NCBI RefSeq assembly: GCF_001590905.1
Contig: NZ_BCTT01000005.1
Coordinates: 310,001-374,000 of the forward strand
Direction of reading: 5' to 3'
Origin: Serratia grimesii NBRC 13537
Lineage (GTDB): Bacteria > Pseudomonadota > Gammaproteobacteria > Enterobacterales > Enterobacteriaceae
Length of the DNA: 64,000 nt
Shown: one piece after another, positions 27,763-37,098 of the stretch
How the letters are laid out: each line of letters starts with the position of its first letter
Position numbering within the stretch: position 1 is the first letter of the stretch
The notes under the pieces: model-generated
The model's database searches: none
What the model saw: the letters and a program-made list of their open reading frames with translations, nothing else
Told to the model about the DNA's origin: nothing
Made by a program: the position numbers and the translations under genes

Positions 27763-28302
27763 TTACCCGACGATCTCGGCCAGGCTCAACTCTTCGACGA
27801 TTTGTTTTACCCAACCTTCGACACGTTCATTGGTCAGCTCTGGCTGGCGATCTTCGTCAATGGCAAGGCCAATGAAATGGCTGTCACTTGCCAAACCTTT
27901 CGACGCTTCGAAGTGGTAACCTTTAGTCGGCCAGTGGCCTACAATGGCGGCGCCACGTGGTTCAATGATGTCGCGGATAGTACCCATCGCATCACAGAAA
28001 TATTCTGCGTAGTCTTCTTGGTCGCCACAGCCAAACAGCGCAACCAACTTGCCGTTAAAGTCGATCTCTTCCAGCGTTGGGAAGAAGTCATCCCAGTCGC
28101 ACTGGGCTTCACCGTAGTACCAAGTCGGGATACCGAGCAACAGGATATCGAAACCTTCCAGGTCTTCTTTGCTGCTTTTGGCGATGTCGTGCATTTCGCA
28201 AACATCATCGCCAAACTGTTGCTTAAGAATTTTCTGGATCATCTTGGCAATGTTTTCGGTATTGCCAGTGTCGCTGCCAAAGAAAATGCCTACATTAGCC
28301 AT
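27763..28302 (-). CDS. fldA: Flavodoxin I FldA
   Basis: FMN-binding electron carrier of 179 aa (176 in E. coli), supplying electrons to radical SAM and other reductive enzymes. It shows the phosphate-binding loop FGSDTGNTENIAK, the aromatic FMN loops PTWYYGEAQCDWDDF and FGCGDQEDYAEYFCD, and the long-chain insertion. The start at 28302 (MANVGIFFGSD) matches the family; an upstream 8-codon extension is rejected. Three extra residues in the first helix region (ILKQQFGDDVC) explain the length. Confidence 0.96.
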   Translation of the reverse strand: MANVGIFFGSDTGNTENIAKMIQKILKQQFGDDVCEMHDIAKSSKEDLEGFDILLLGIPTWYYGEAQCDWDDFFPTLEEIDFNGKLVALFGCGDQEDYAEYFCDAMGTIRDIIEPRGAAIVGHWPTKGYHFEASKGLASDSHFIGLAIDEDRQPELTNERVEGWVKQIVEELSLAEIVG

Positions 28303-28543
28303 ATCGCGTATAACCTTTAAATTCAATAAATTGCATTACACGATGTTAGCGCTGACTACGATAACACCGATTAAAATGATGCCATGGCAAGGGAAACCCT
28401 TACCGGTAATTGCGTATCATGCCAGAAATTTACCCCGGGGTTTTATCACGTTTATGCGATACCGGGTGGAATATACACTAGGTATAAAACGATGTTGATC
28501 GGGCGTCATCCTTAACGCCGCGCCGCATGTGCGGCTGCAATGA

Positions 28544-28831
28544 TCAATGTTCTGGCTGGTCGTCTGCCAGTTGCGCCAACAGCATTTGCTCAATAAGTTC
28601 GCTGCGACTGATATTACGCTGTTCCGCCAATTTGTTCAGGGCGTCCACCGCATCCGCGTTGATCTTCAGTTCCACACGCCGTAAGCCACGGACTTTATCG
28701 CGTCGAAGCTGATTACGCTTATTGATTCTAAGCTGTTCATCTCGGGATAGCGGGTTGGTTTTCGGGCGCCCCGGACGGCGTTCATCTGCGAACAGATCCA
28801 GCGTCGTGCGATCCGTTTGTTCTTTTGCCAT
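28544..28831 (-). CDS. ybfE: LexA-regulated protein YbfE (ribbon-helix-helix-like)
   Basis: Small basic protein of 95 aa matching E. coli YbfE (97 aa): MAKEQTDRTTLDLFADERRPGRPKTNPLSRDEQLRINKRNQLRRDKVRGLRRVELK. The C-terminal part (RRVELKINADAVDALNKLAEQRNISRSELIEQMLLAQL) has the pattern of a ribbon-helix-helix DNA-binding domain. In E. coli it belongs to the LexA regulon; no convincing LexA box was found by eye here. The start at 28831 follows the family; 27 upstream codons are rejected. Confidence 0.92.
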   Translation of the reverse strand: MAKEQTDRTTLDLFADERRPGRPKTNPLSRDEQLRINKRNQLRRDKVRGLRRVELKINADAVDALNKLAEQRNISRSELIEQMLLAQLADDQPEH

Positions 28832-29033
28832 AGGTAGCGGTACTGCAAGGGAGTTTGCATCAAAAAGCGCGTAAACGCTTCTGGATGGTTCGGTTAACAC
28901 ACTTCGGGCCAATAAACCCTAACCCAAATTCACCCCCAGCTTGGCGCTATTAAACACGCTTAGCACGGCGGCAAAATTATAGCGCGCCATATTACCCCAG
29001 CAGATGGAGCGACGACAATGTTTAACTGAGCCG

Positions 29034-29067
29034 AAAACGCGCTAAGCCGTTATCTTTAGCGCGTTTT
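29034..29067. terminator. Terminator hairpin downstream of ybfF
   Basis: A 12-bp perfect inverted repeat (AAAACGCGCTAA at 29034-29045, TTAGCGCGTTTT at 29056-29067) gives T-rich ends on both strands, about 55 bp past the ybfF stop. Confidence 0.8.
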
Positions 29068-29122
29068 TTCACCAGATAGCCGTTTTAGGTTGGATTCCTG
29101 CTCTAACAAGGCGCCGTGCGAC

Positions 29123-29884
29123 TCAGGCTTCGCCGAGAAAACGGTGTATGGCACGTAACACGGCTTCTGGTTTTTCCGCATGAACCCAGTGCCCAGTGCC
29201 TGCAACCACGTGCGCACGTGCCTGTGGGAACTGGCGGGCAATATCTGCGCGGTAGCTATCTTGGACATAAGGTGAAAGCCCACCACGAATGAACAGTGTC
29301 GGGTGTGGCCAGGCGGGCACTTCTTGCCAGCCGGTGATATTTTCATATTGATCGATCAGCGCCAGCAGGTTGAAGCGCCATTCGCCCTGATGGAATGACT
29401 TCAGCAAGAATTGGATCACACCTTCTTCATCCAGATAGCTGCGCATCAATTCCGCAGCTTGCTGGCGCTGAGTGATGCCAGCTGCGCTGACGGCTTGTAA
29501 CGCGGCAAAAATTTCGTCGTGGCGGCGAACCTGATAATCCACCGGCGCCACGTCAATAATGATCAGTTTGTCCACTCGATCTGGTGCGATCGCCGTCAGT
29601 GCCATCGCCGCTTTACCGCCCATTGAATGGCCGATAACAATGACCTTCTCCAGGTGCAAATCATCCAGCAGTGCCAGCAGATCCTGGGCCATTTCCGAAT
29701 AGGTCATTACCGCTGAACGTGGCGACAGGCCGTGGTTACGCAAGTCGACTTTAATCACGCTGTGCTGCTGGTTAAGGTCGCGCGCCAGCACGCCCAGATT
29801 GTCCAGATTGCCAAATAGCCCGTGGATCAGCATGACCGGCAGCGCTGCGGACTCAGTAGCCAGCAATTGATAATGTAATTTCAT
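29123..29884 (-). CDS. ybfF: Alpha/beta-hydrolase esterase YbfF
   Basis: Serine esterase of 253 aa (254 in E. coli); the E. coli enzyme hydrolyses short acyl-CoA and ester substrates. It shows the oxyanion region MLIHGLFGNLDNLGVLARDL, the nucleophile elbow GHSMGG, the block IIDVAPVDYQVRRHDEIFAAL, and the catalytic His in AGTGHWVHAEKP. The start at 29884 (MKLHYQL) is chosen by alignment; an ATG at 29896 (MNFTMKL) is also possible and neither has a good Shine-Dalgarno. Confidence 0.92.
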   Translation of the reverse strand: MKLHYQLLATESAALPVMLIHGLFGNLDNLGVLARDLNQQHSVIKVDLRNHGLSPRSAVMTYSEMAQDLLALLDDLHLEKVIVIGHSMGGKAAMALTAIAPDRVDKLIIIDVAPVDYQVRRHDEIFAALQAVSAAGITQRQQAAELMRSYLDEEGVIQFLLKSFHQGEWRFNLLALIDQYENITGWQEVPAWPHPTLFIRGGLSPYVQDSYRADIARQFPQARAHVVAGTGHWVHAEKPEAVLRAIHRFLGEA

Positions 29885-29942
29885 GGTGAAGTTCATACTG
29901 AGAGAGATTCAGATTAGGTTATCATGATTAAAACACACGATG

Positions 29943-29988
29943 AATATACCCGTTGCCGTGCTGCCGCTTGAAATCCATAGGGTATAAC
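29943..29988. repeat. Short dispersed palindromic element
   Basis: The segment begins ATACCCGTTGCC and ends CCATAGGGTAT, so its ends ATACCC/GGGTAT are inverted. Read on the minus strand it starts ACCCTATGGATTTCAAG, the same start as the elements at 39778 and 49247. It lies between the divergent ybfF and seqA genes. Confidence 0.55.
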
Positions 29989-30177
29989 GCGGATTTTTCA
30001 TGGTAAGGTGCGGGTTTGGCAACGCGGATGCTGGGCGGACTCTAGGTAATAGTCTGCTTTTGCCGTGTTGGGGCACATTGTTATGTTCGCTCCCGCGCTT
30101 TTAACCTTATAATCCCATGGCTTGAATGCAGGATCTGGCTTCAGGTTCTAAGTAGAAAAAAACAGTACTGGATAAAG

Positions 30178-30717
30178 ATGAAAACTATTGAAGTCGACGA
30201 AGAGCTTTACCGCTATATTGCCAGCCACACGCAACATATTGGTGAGAGCGCGTCTGATATTTTGCGCCGTATGTTGAAATTTACCGCCGGTCAGCCGTTA
30301 CGCGCTGCACCAGCTGCCAGCGCACAGAGCGCCGAGCAGGACAAAATTGTTGCTGCACCGCGCCCGCGCGATCGCGTGCGTGCCGTGCGCGAACTGCTGT
30401 TGTCGGATGAATATGCCGAGCAGAGCAAAGCGGTGAACCGTTTTATGCTGGTACTTTCCACCCTGTATACCCTCGATGCGGCGGGTTTTGCCACCGCAAC
30501 TGAAGCGTTGCATGGCCGTACCCGTACTTATTTTGCAGGCGATCAACAAACCCTGTTGGCGAATGGAACGCACACCAAGCCGAAGCATGTTCCAGGCACG
30601 CCTTATTGGGTGATCACCAATACCAATACCGGTCGCAAACGCAGCATGGTGGAGCACATCATGCAGGCTATGCAGTTCCCGACGGAACTGACAGATAAAG
30701 TTTGCGGCACTATCTAA
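30178..30717 (+). CDS. seqA: Negative modulator of replication initiation SeqA
   Basis: Binds hemimethylated GATC sites, sequesters oriC and organises nascent DNA. It is 179 aa (181 in E. coli), with an N-terminal multimerisation domain MKTIEVDEELYRYIASHTQHIGESASDILRRML, a variable linker (about 38-65), and a C-terminal DNA-binding domain including GRTRTYFA and NTNTGRKRSMVEHIMQAMQFP. It is 77 bp upstream of pgm and probably co-transcribed with it, as in E. coli. Confidence 0.97.
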   Translation: MKTIEVDEELYRYIASHTQHIGESASDILRRMLKFTAGQPLRAAPAASAQSAEQDKIVAAPRPRDRVRAVRELLLSDEYAEQSKAVNRFMLVLSTLYTLDAAGFATATEALHGRTRTYFAGDQQTLLANGTHTKPKHVPGTPYWVITNTNTGRKRSMVEHIMQAMQFPTELTDKVCGTI

Positions 30718-30794
30718 TTTAGCGAACAGCCCGTCATGGTGGCCGTGAGCGACATATTGCCAGGCCGCTGGACAGGGATTAGGGAGATATGTCG

Positions 30795-32438
30795 ATGGCG
30801 AATAACCCACGTGCCGGGCAGCCGGCTCAGCAAAGCGATTTGATCAACGTAGCCCAGCTGACGTCGCAGTACTACGTACTGCAACCGGAAGCGGGCAACG
30901 CCGCACATGCGGTGAAGTTCGGGACCTCAGGCCATCGTGGCAGCGCTCAACGCCACAGCTTCAATGAAGCCCATATTCTCGCTATCGCGCAGGCGATTGC
31001 CGAAGTACGCCATCAGCAAGGGGTTACCGGCCCATGCTACGTGGGTAAAGATACTCATGCGCTGTCAGAGCCGGCCTTCATTTCTGTATTGGAAGTGCTG
31101 ACCGCCAACGGTGTGGATGTGATCGTGCAGGAAAATAACGGTTTTACACCGACGCCTGCGGTATCTCACGCTATCTTGTGTCACAACCGCAATGGCGGGG
31201 CATTGGCTGACGGTATTGTTATTACCCCATCCCATAATCCACCTGAAGACGGCGGCATCAAATATAACCCGACCAACGGCGGCCCGGCTGACACCAATCT
31301 GACCTCAGTGATTGAAAAGCGTGCCAATGAACTGCTGTCATTGCAGTTGAAAGGCGTGCAGCGTCAGTCACTGGATAAAGCCTGGAACAGCGGCCATGTG
31401 CACGCGCAGGATCTGGTGCAGCCGTATGTTGCAGGCTTGGTGGATGTGGTCGATATGCCTGCCATTCAACGTGCTGGTCTGAAGTTGGGTGTTGATCCTC
31501 TCGGAGGGTCAGGCATTGCCTATTGGCAACGTATTGCTGAGCACTACAAGCTGGATCTGACGCTGGTAAATGATTCTATCGATCAGACCTTCCGCTTTAT
31601 GCATCTGGACCACGACGGTGTGATCCGCATGGACTGCTCGTCAGTTCCGGCGATGGGTGGCCTGCTTGCGCTGCGTGACAAGTTTGATCTGGCGTTTGCT
31701 AATGACCCGGACTATGACCGTCATGGCATTGTGACACCGGCGGGCCTGATGAACCCGAACCATTATCTGGCGGTATCTATCAACTATCTGTTCCAGCATC
31801 GTCCGCAGTGGGGCGCTGATGTGGCGGTGGGTAAGACGCTGGTTTCCAGCGCGATGATTGACCGTGTAGTGGCTGATTTAGGTCGCAAGCTGGTTGAAGT
31901 GCCAGTGGGCTTCAAATGGTTTGTTGATGGTCTGTTTGACGGTAGCCTGGGCTTTGGTGGCGAAGAGAGCGCTGGTGCATCGTTCCTGCGTTTCAACGGC
32001 ACACCTTGGTCGACTGACAAAGACGGCATGATCATGTGTCTGTTGGCCGCTGAAATCACTGCGGTGACTGGCGAAAACCCACAGCATCACTACGATGATT
32101 TGGCCAAGCGCTTTGGTGCGCCGAGCTACAATCGCATCCAGGCACCCGCAACGTCAGCGCAAAAAGCCGCGTTGTCCAAACTGTCGCCGGACATGGTTAA
32201 GGCAGATACTCTGGCGGGTGATCCGATCACCGCCCGTCTGACCGCAGCACCGGGCAATGGTGCACCGATTGGCGGCCTGAAAGTGATGACTGATAATGGC
32301 TGGTTCGCGGCACGACCTTCCGGTACTGAAGAAGCCTACAAAATTTACTGTGAGAGCTTCCTGGGTGCTGAACATCGCGAAAAGATTGAGCATGAAGCTG
32401 TCGATATCGTGAGTGCGGTGCTGGCTTCCGCCAAGTAA
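30795..32438 (+). CDS. pgm: Phosphoglucomutase Pgm
   Basis: Interconverts glucose-1-P and glucose-6-P, feeding UDP-glucose and glycogen synthesis. It is 547 aa. It shows [11 protein letters not shown], the active phosphoserine loop [11 protein letters not shown], the metal-binding DPDYDRHG, the sugar-binding GGEESAG and the phosphate-binding [10 protein letters not shown]. The ATG at 30795 sits 8 nt from AGGGAG; the ATG at 30789 is only 2 nt from it and is rejected. Confidence 0.96.
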   Translation: MANNPRAGQPAQQSDLINVAQLTSQYYVLQPEAGNAAHAVKFGTSGHRGSAQRHSFNEAHILAIAQAIAEVRHQQGVTGPCYVGKDTHALSEPAFISVLEVLTANGVDVIVQENNGFTPTPAVSHAILCHNRNGGALADGIVITPSHNPPEDGGIKYNPTNGGPADTNLTSVIEKRANELLSLQLKGVQRQSLDKAWNSGHVHAQDLVQPYVAGLVDVVDMPAIQRAGLKLGVDPLGGSGIAYWQRIAEHYKLDLTLVNDSIDQTFRFMHLDHDGVIRMDCSSVPAMGGLLALRDKFDLAFANDPDYDRHGIVTPAGLMNPNHYLAVSINYLFQHRPQWGADVAVGKTLVSSAMIDRVVADLGRKLVEVPVGFKWFVDGLFDGSLGFGGEESAGASFLRFNGTPWSTDKDGMIMCLLAAEITAVTGENPQHHYDDLAKRFGAPSYNRIQAPATSAQKAALSKLSPDMVKADTLAGDPITARLTAAPGNGAPIGGLKVMTDNGWFAARPSGTEEAYKIYCESFLGAEHREKIEHEAVDIVSAVLASAK

Positions 32439-32455
32439 TTTCTCTTTTGTCTGAT

Positions 32456-32485
32456 AAAAAGCGCTGTTTTTACAGCGCTTTTTTT
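32456..32485 (+). terminator. Rho-independent terminator of pgm
   Basis: AAGCGCTGT / ACAGCGCTT with a TTTT loop is followed by a T run, about 20 bp after the pgm stop. Confidence 0.92.
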
Positions 32486-32495
32486 ATGCCTGCAA

Positions 32496-32584
32496 TTTAG
32501 ATATATCTTTTTTGCAAACGCCGCTTGCGCATTTAGATATATCGATCTAGATTAGATATATCGAAGTGAGTTAGATATATCTAA
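32496..32584. promoter_or_regulatory. Four-copy operator array TTAGATATATC upstream of the PadR gene
   Basis: The core TTAGATATATC occurs at 32497, 32533, 32552 and 32571. The last three are exactly 19 bp apart; the first is 36 bp away. The last copy is the full palindrome TTAGATATATCTAA (32571-32584). The array ends 39 bp before the regulator start. Copies on roughly the same DNA face next to a PadR gene indicate cooperative autoregulation. Confidence 0.75.
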
Positions 32585-32623
32585 ATCACCTCGTCAACGA
32601 ACTATCTATTGAGAGGTATAACT

Positions 32624-33274
32624 ATGTTTCACCGTTTAGATTTACACCGTCGTCATGGTTGTCACCATGACAGCGAAGAAGGGCACGATCATCGTCGTCG
32701 CGGCGGGCGTCATCACTTTGGTGGTGATCACGGCGAAGAACAAGGGCGTGGTGGGCGCGGCGGACGTGGTGGGCGCCACCGTATGTTTGAACATGGCGAT
32801 CTGCGGTTGGTGCTGCTGGCGCTGGTGGCACGTAAACCAAGCCACGGTTATGAGCTTATCAAGGCGATTGATGAGGCATCCTCCGGTCTGTATGTGCCAA
32901 GCCCTGGCGTGATTTATCCAACGCTGACACTGCTGGAAGAGCAAGATTTTCTCGAGCCGATCACCAGCGGTAACGGTCGTAAAAGCTACCAAATTACCGA
33001 ATTGGGCCAACGTGAACTGCAAAAGCACCAGGCCGCTGTCGACGTGATCCTGGCCCGCTTGGCCGGTGCTGGTCGCGGTCATCATCATCACGGTAATCTT
33101 GCTGAAGGTATCTCTGACGCTATGAACCGCCTGCGCAGTTTACTGCGGGGTAATGTGATGCGTGCCGATCTTTCACCGCAGCAGGTTGAACGCATTAATG
33201 CCGCATTACTGACCGCCGTAGCAGCGATTGAAAGCGAAATGAATATTGCCCCAACAGTACAGGAGAATGACTGA
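32624..33274 (+). CDS. His-rich PadR-family regulator (YqjI-like)
   Basis: 216-aa transcriptional regulator. The N-terminal ~55 residues are rich in His, Gly and Arg (HRRHGCHHDSEEGHDHRRR...GGRHHFGGDH), a probable metal-binding tail. They are followed by a PadR winged helix (FEHGDLRLVLLALVARKPSHGYELIKAI ...YVPSPGVIYPTLTLLEEQDFL), a GRGHHHHG linker and a C-terminal dimerisation helix. The layout is that of E. coli YqjI, a nickel-responsive repressor. The start at 32624 has GAGAGG upstream. It is coupled to the DUF3861 gene (TGATG) and probably binds the operator array in front of it. Confidence 0.85.
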   Translation: MFHRLDLHRRHGCHHDSEEGHDHRRRGGRHHFGGDHGEEQGRGGRGGRGGRHRMFEHGDLRLVLLALVARKPSHGYELIKAIDEASSGLYVPSPGVIYPTLTLLEEQDFLEPITSGNGRKSYQITELGQRELQKHQAAVDVILARLAGAGRGHHHHGNLAEGISDAMNRLRSLLRGNVMRADLSPQQVERINAALLTAVAAIESEMNIAPTVQEND

Positions 33275-33573
33275 TGCCAGGCCACCGTTTCCGCATCACC
33301 GTTGAGGCCCTGAGCGATCGCAAAGGCGAGCCTGTCGACAAAGCGCCACTGAGCTTTGAGGTGGAGAACCACGACGACATCCTTGGCATTGTCGAGCGCA
33401 TCAAAGCGCGTGAAGATCTGAACTTTGGCGAGAACAACAGTGCGGCTTTTGCCGTTGGCCTAAAGTTGTTTTCTGAAGTGATGATCGAAAACCGCAAGCA
33501 CCCGGTATTTGCACCGCTGCGCGAAGCGTTCAAAGAGTTTATGGTGGGGTTGAAGAAAGGCCCGCAACAATAG
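33274..33573 (+). CDS. DUF3861 family protein
   Basis: 99-aa acidic/basic small protein (MPGHRFRITVEALSDRKGEP...HPVFAPLREAFKEFMVGLKK) matching the DUF3861 family as remembered; function unknown. The start overlaps the PadR stop by one base, so it is translated from the same message and shares the same control. YqjI in E. coli is instead paired divergently with the ferric reductase yqjH, so the partner here differs. Confidence 0.8.
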   Translation: MPGHRFRITVEALSDRKGEPVDKAPLSFEVENHDDILGIVERIKAREDLNFGENNSAAFAVGLKLFSEVMIENRKHPVFAPLREAFKEFMVGLKKGPQQ

Positions 33574-33593
33574 GGGCGCCACATGCTGCGCCC
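33574..33593. terminator. Weak hairpin between DUF3861 and kdpE
   Basis: GGGCGC / GCGCCC (33574-33579, 33588-33593) is followed by GTTTAAT in the 48-bp convergent gap. The T tract is poor. Confidence 0.4.
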
Positions 33594-33621
33594 GTTTAAT
33601 CGAATACTACGCCTATTAACT

Positions 33622-34311
33622 TCAAGGCATAAAGCGGTAACCGACGCCGGTTTCGGTCAGTAAATGTTTTGGCCGGGCCGGATCGGCTTCGAGTTTTTGT
33701 CGTAGATGGCCCATATAAATCCGCAAATAATGGCTATGTTCGACATAATTCGGCCCCCAGACGTGGCTCAGTAGCTGACGCTGGGTGATGACTTTACCGG
33801 AGTTCGCCAGCAGTTCGGCCAGCAGACGAAACTCAATCGGCGTTAGATGTAGATCTTCACCCTTGCGCAATACCCGACGGTTGATCAGATCGACGGTAAT
33901 TTCGGAGAAGCTCACCAGCGGACTTTCCTGTAGGCTGCCGGAATGACGGCGTAAGGCAACCCGTACCCTAGCAAGCAGTTCACCGATACCAAAGGGTTTG
34001 CTGAGATAGTCGTCTGCTCCAGCGTCCAGCGCGGCAATTTTGTCTTCTTCGGCATTGCGCGCTGACAGCACAATCACCGGAATAGCGCTCCATTGCCGTA
34101 AATCGCGGATATAGTTAAGCCCGTCGCCGTCCGGCAACCCTAAATCAAGAATAATCAGATCCGGTTTGCGCGTACCGGCTTCAATCAACCCGCGTTGCAA
34201 CGTTTCACTTTCAAACACCCGCAGACCTTCACTTTCGAGCGCGGTGCGGACGAAACGCCGGATCTCTTTCTCATCTTCGACAATCAGAATATTGGTTGGC
34301 GTATTGCTCAC
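33622..34311 (-). CDS. kdpE: KDP operon response regulator KdpE
   Basis: OmpR/PhoB-type response regulator of 229 aa. The receiver domain has the acidic pair VEDEKE, the phosphorylated Asp in LIILDLGLPDGDG (about residue 56) and the Lys in LSKPFG. The winged-helix effector domain occupies the C-terminal ~100 aa. It activates kdpFABC on K+ limitation or osmotic upshift. The start codon is GTG with GGGAG upstream. It follows kdpD by 18 bp. Confidence 0.96.
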   Translation of the reverse strand: MSNTPTNILIVEDEKEIRRFVRTALESEGLRVFESETLQRGLIEAGTRKPDLIILDLGLPDGDGLNYIRDLRQWSAIPVIVLSARNAEEDKIAALDAGADDYLSKPFGIGELLARVRVALRRHSGSLQESPLVSFSEITVDLINRRVLRKGEDLHLTPIEFRLLAELLANSGKVITQRQLLSHVWGPNYVEHSHYLRIYMGHLRQKLEADPARPKHLLTETGVGYRFMP

Positions 34312-34329
34312 AAGACTCCCGGGGCTTGA

Positions 34330-37023
34330 TTAAAGATCAAAGGCTTCATTGTCTATTTCCGGTGGTTTTTCCAGCGGTAGCACAAAGCGGAAACTGGCAC
34401 CGCCGTTGGCACCGTTTTCTGCCCAGATACGGCCACCATGTACTTCAATAATGGCACGGCAAATCGCTAACCCCAAACCCACACCGGGGATCGCAGATTC
34501 TTTATTGCCACGGGAAAATTTATCAAAAATAAGCTGCTTTTTCCCTTCGGGAATTCCCGGGCCATTGTCCCAGACTTCGACTTCCAGCCATTCAGGCAGA
34601 GTATGGGCACGAATGCCGATAGTAGCATCGTAGCCGGCATATTTATTGGCATTTTCCAACAGGTTAGTGAAAACCCTCTCCAACAAACTGCCATCGCAGT
34701 TAACCAATATCTGCTCTGGTGGCAGCTCAACCTTGATCTGATGCTGAGTCATCAACGGTTCCAGCATATGCAGTGATGCGCCGACGATCTCTTCCAGTGA
34801 CTGCCACTCTTTACGCAGGTTAAAGCCACCCGATTGAATACGTGCCATGTCCAGTAGGTTGTTCACCAGCCGTGTGGTGCTCAGCACCTGTTGGCGGATT
34901 TGACTCGCTTGTGGCGCATGATTGGAGCCTTCTGCCGCTAGGTCGAGCGTCAGAATTTCCGCCTGACCGAACAACACCGTCAGCGGGGTGCGTAAATCGT
35001 GAGACAGGGCCGCCAAGAGCGAGTTGCGCAGTTGCTCGCGTTCAGCATCCAGTTTGGCTTCCTCGGCACTGCGTGCCAAGTGTAAGCGTTCCAACGCACT
35101 GGCGATTAAGACTGCAAAGGTCTGGAGCAACCGCTGTTGTTCCGGCACCATCAGTTGGCGAAGGTTGCTGGGTTCGATGGCCAATAAGCCAAAGGTTTGT
35201 TTCGACGTGGCTAATGGCAGCAGCTGATAGGGGACTCCGGGCAGGGTGTCGGTACCGGCACCGGCAGGCATGCCCTTATCAAAGCTCCAGCGTGCGATAG
35301 CTTCATCCACCGATAACAACCCACCGGTTTCCCCGACCATTTGCTGCAACTTACCGTCCTCCTGTGGCAGCAACAGCACGGTTTTTGCCTGGAAGCTACT
35401 GGAGAGGAAATGGCGGCTGGTTTTGGCGATGTCTTCGGTTGTCAGTGCCTGGCTCAGCCCACGGGAGATCTCATACAGATGACGAGCACGTTGTTCACGA
35501 TAACGTGCGACGCGGGCCTGATAACGAACGCCGGCAGTCAGGTTGCCGATGGTAATGCCAACAATCAACATGACGGCAAAGGTCAGCAGATATTGCATAT
35601 CACTGACGGCAAACGACCATTCGGGCTGGACGAAAAACAGGTCAAAGCTGGCGACGTTGATCACTGCCGCCAGCACGGAGGGCCAGCGGCCAAAGAACAG
35701 CGCGACAATGGCAACACCAAGTAAGTAGACCATCACCAAGTTGGCTTGGTCGAAGCCCGGCAGCAGCCACTGGGACAGCAGGGTGATCAGGGCGCAGAGT
35801 GCGACGGCCACCGCGCAACCGCGCAACTGAATTCGCCACTTTTCGGTAAAGTTACGATTATCATGCTCTTTACCTGGCGGCGGAAAACTGTCGTTTTCCA
35901 GTGCGACAATCACCAAGTCGAGATCAGGGCCGAGCCGACCGAGGCGGTCGGCAAAGCTGCCGCGCAGTTTCCAGCGTTGCTCACTACGACGACCAATAAT
36001 GATTTTGCCCAGGTTGTGCTCACGGGCATAACGCAGCACTGCTCGTTCTTCATAAGGCTCGGACAACGTTGCGGTTTCGGCACCCAATTCCTGTGCCAGC
36101 CGCAGCGCTCGCAGTATTGCCCGACGTTGATTCTCCGGCAAGCGGTGCAGCTTTGGTGTTTCCACATATACCGCGTGCCAGTGGCAACCCAGTCTGGCTG
36201 CCAGGCGGGCGGCGATACGCACCAGCTTTTCGTTGCCGCTATTATGGCCGACGCACAGCAGAATGCTGTCGCGGGTATGCCAGACGCGTTCTCGGCCTTG
36301 GGTATCGCGGAAGGCACGCATCTGATCATCAACCCGATCGGCAGTGCGGCGTAACGCCAGTTCACGCAGGGCAATCAAGTTGCCTTTGCGGAAAAAGTGC
36401 TCGATAGCACGTTCGGCTTGACCGGGGATATACACCTTGCCTTCATTCAGGCGCTGACGCAGATCGTCCGGCGGCAGGTCAACCAGCACCACCTCGGTGG
36501 CTTCGTCGAAGACATGGTCGGGCACTGTTTCGCGTACTCGCACCCCGGTTACGCCGCCCACCACGTCGTTTAGGCTTTCCAGATGTTGTACGTTGACCGT
36601 GGTCAGTACGTCGATGCCTGCATCCAGCAGTTCTTCCACGTCCTGCCAGCGTTTCGGGTGGCGTGAGCCATGGGCATTGCTGTGCGCCAGTTCGTCCATC
36701 AGGACCAGCGCCGGGTGGCGAGCGAGTGCGGCATCAAGATCAAACTCCTGCACCACCCTGCCGCGATACTGAATGCGCTTTTGTGGTAACACATCTAACC
36801 CATTCAGCAGGGCAGCGGTTTCGCTGCGACCGTGGGTCTCCACCACACCCACCAGCACGTCCAGTCCCTGGCCACGCAGCCGCTGCGCCTCCTGCAACAT
36901 GGCGTAGGTTTTGCCCACCCCGGCGCAGGCGCCGAAGAACACCTTCAGGCGGCCACGGGGTTTTTCATTGGCCAGCGCCAGCAGGCTGTCAGGGTCGGGG
37001 CGCTGTTGTTCCTCATCCACCAT
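34330..37023 (-). CDS. kdpD: Sensor histidine kinase KdpD
   Basis: Membrane sensor kinase for K+ and turgor, 897 aa (894 in E. coli). The N-terminal KdpD domain has Walker A GACAGVGKT near residue 30 and a USP-like domain (about 240-370). Four membrane segments (about 400-490) and a GAF-like region follow, then the H-box ALSHDLRTPL and ATPase motifs ENANKYA, DNGPGIP and GVGLGLAI. The start at 37023 (MVDEEQQRPDPDSL) has AAGGAA upstream; 13 extra codons are rejected. Its 5' end is 75 bp from kdpC. Confidence 0.96.
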   Translation of the reverse strand: MVDEEQQRPDPDSLLALANEKPRGRLKVFFGACAGVGKTYAMLQEAQRLRGQGLDVLVGVVETHGRSETAALLNGLDVLPQKRIQYRGRVVQEFDLDAALARHPALVLMDELAHSNAHGSRHPKRWQDVEELLDAGIDVLTTVNVQHLESLNDVVGGVTGVRVRETVPDHVFDEATEVVLVDLPPDDLRQRLNEGKVYIPGQAERAIEHFFRKGNLIALRELALRRTADRVDDQMRAFRDTQGRERVWHTRDSILLCVGHNSGNEKLVRIAARLAARLGCHWHAVYVETPKLHRLPENQRRAILRALRLAQELGAETATLSEPYEERAVLRYAREHNLGKIIIGRRSEQRWKLRGSFADRLGRLGPDLDLVIVALENDSFPPPGKEHDNRNFTEKWRIQLRGCAVAVALCALITLLSQWLLPGFDQANLVMVYLLGVAIVALFFGRWPSVLAAVINVASFDLFFVQPEWSFAVSDMQYLLTFAVMLIVGITIGNLTAGVRYQARVARYREQRARHLYEISRGLSQALTTEDIAKTSRHFLSSSFQAKTVLLLPQEDGKLQQMVGETGGLLSVDEAIARWSFDKGMPAGAGTDTLPGVPYQLLPLATSKQTFGLLAIEPSNLRQLMVPEQQRLLQTFAVLIASALERLHLARSAEEAKLDAEREQLRNSLLAALSHDLRTPLTVLFGQAEILTLDLAAEGSNHAPQASQIRQQVLSTTRLVNNLLDMARIQSGGFNLRKEWQSLEEIVGASLHMLEPLMTQHQIKVELPPEQILVNCDGSLLERVFTNLLENANKYAGYDATIGIRAHTLPEWLEVEVWDNGPGIPEGKKQLIFDKFSRGNKESAIPGVGLGLAICRAIIEVHGGRIWAENGANGGASFRFVLPLEKPPEIDNEAFDL

Positions 37024-37098
37024 TGGAGTTCCTTTTGCAGCAACGTAAAGCGGGTCCGGCATGCCGGACCCAATACTTACCCTTTAACACTTAGGGCA

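Noticed and set aside
28832-28930. LexA box upstream of ybfE
   Set aside because: No CTGT-N8-ACAG match could be found by eye near the gene.
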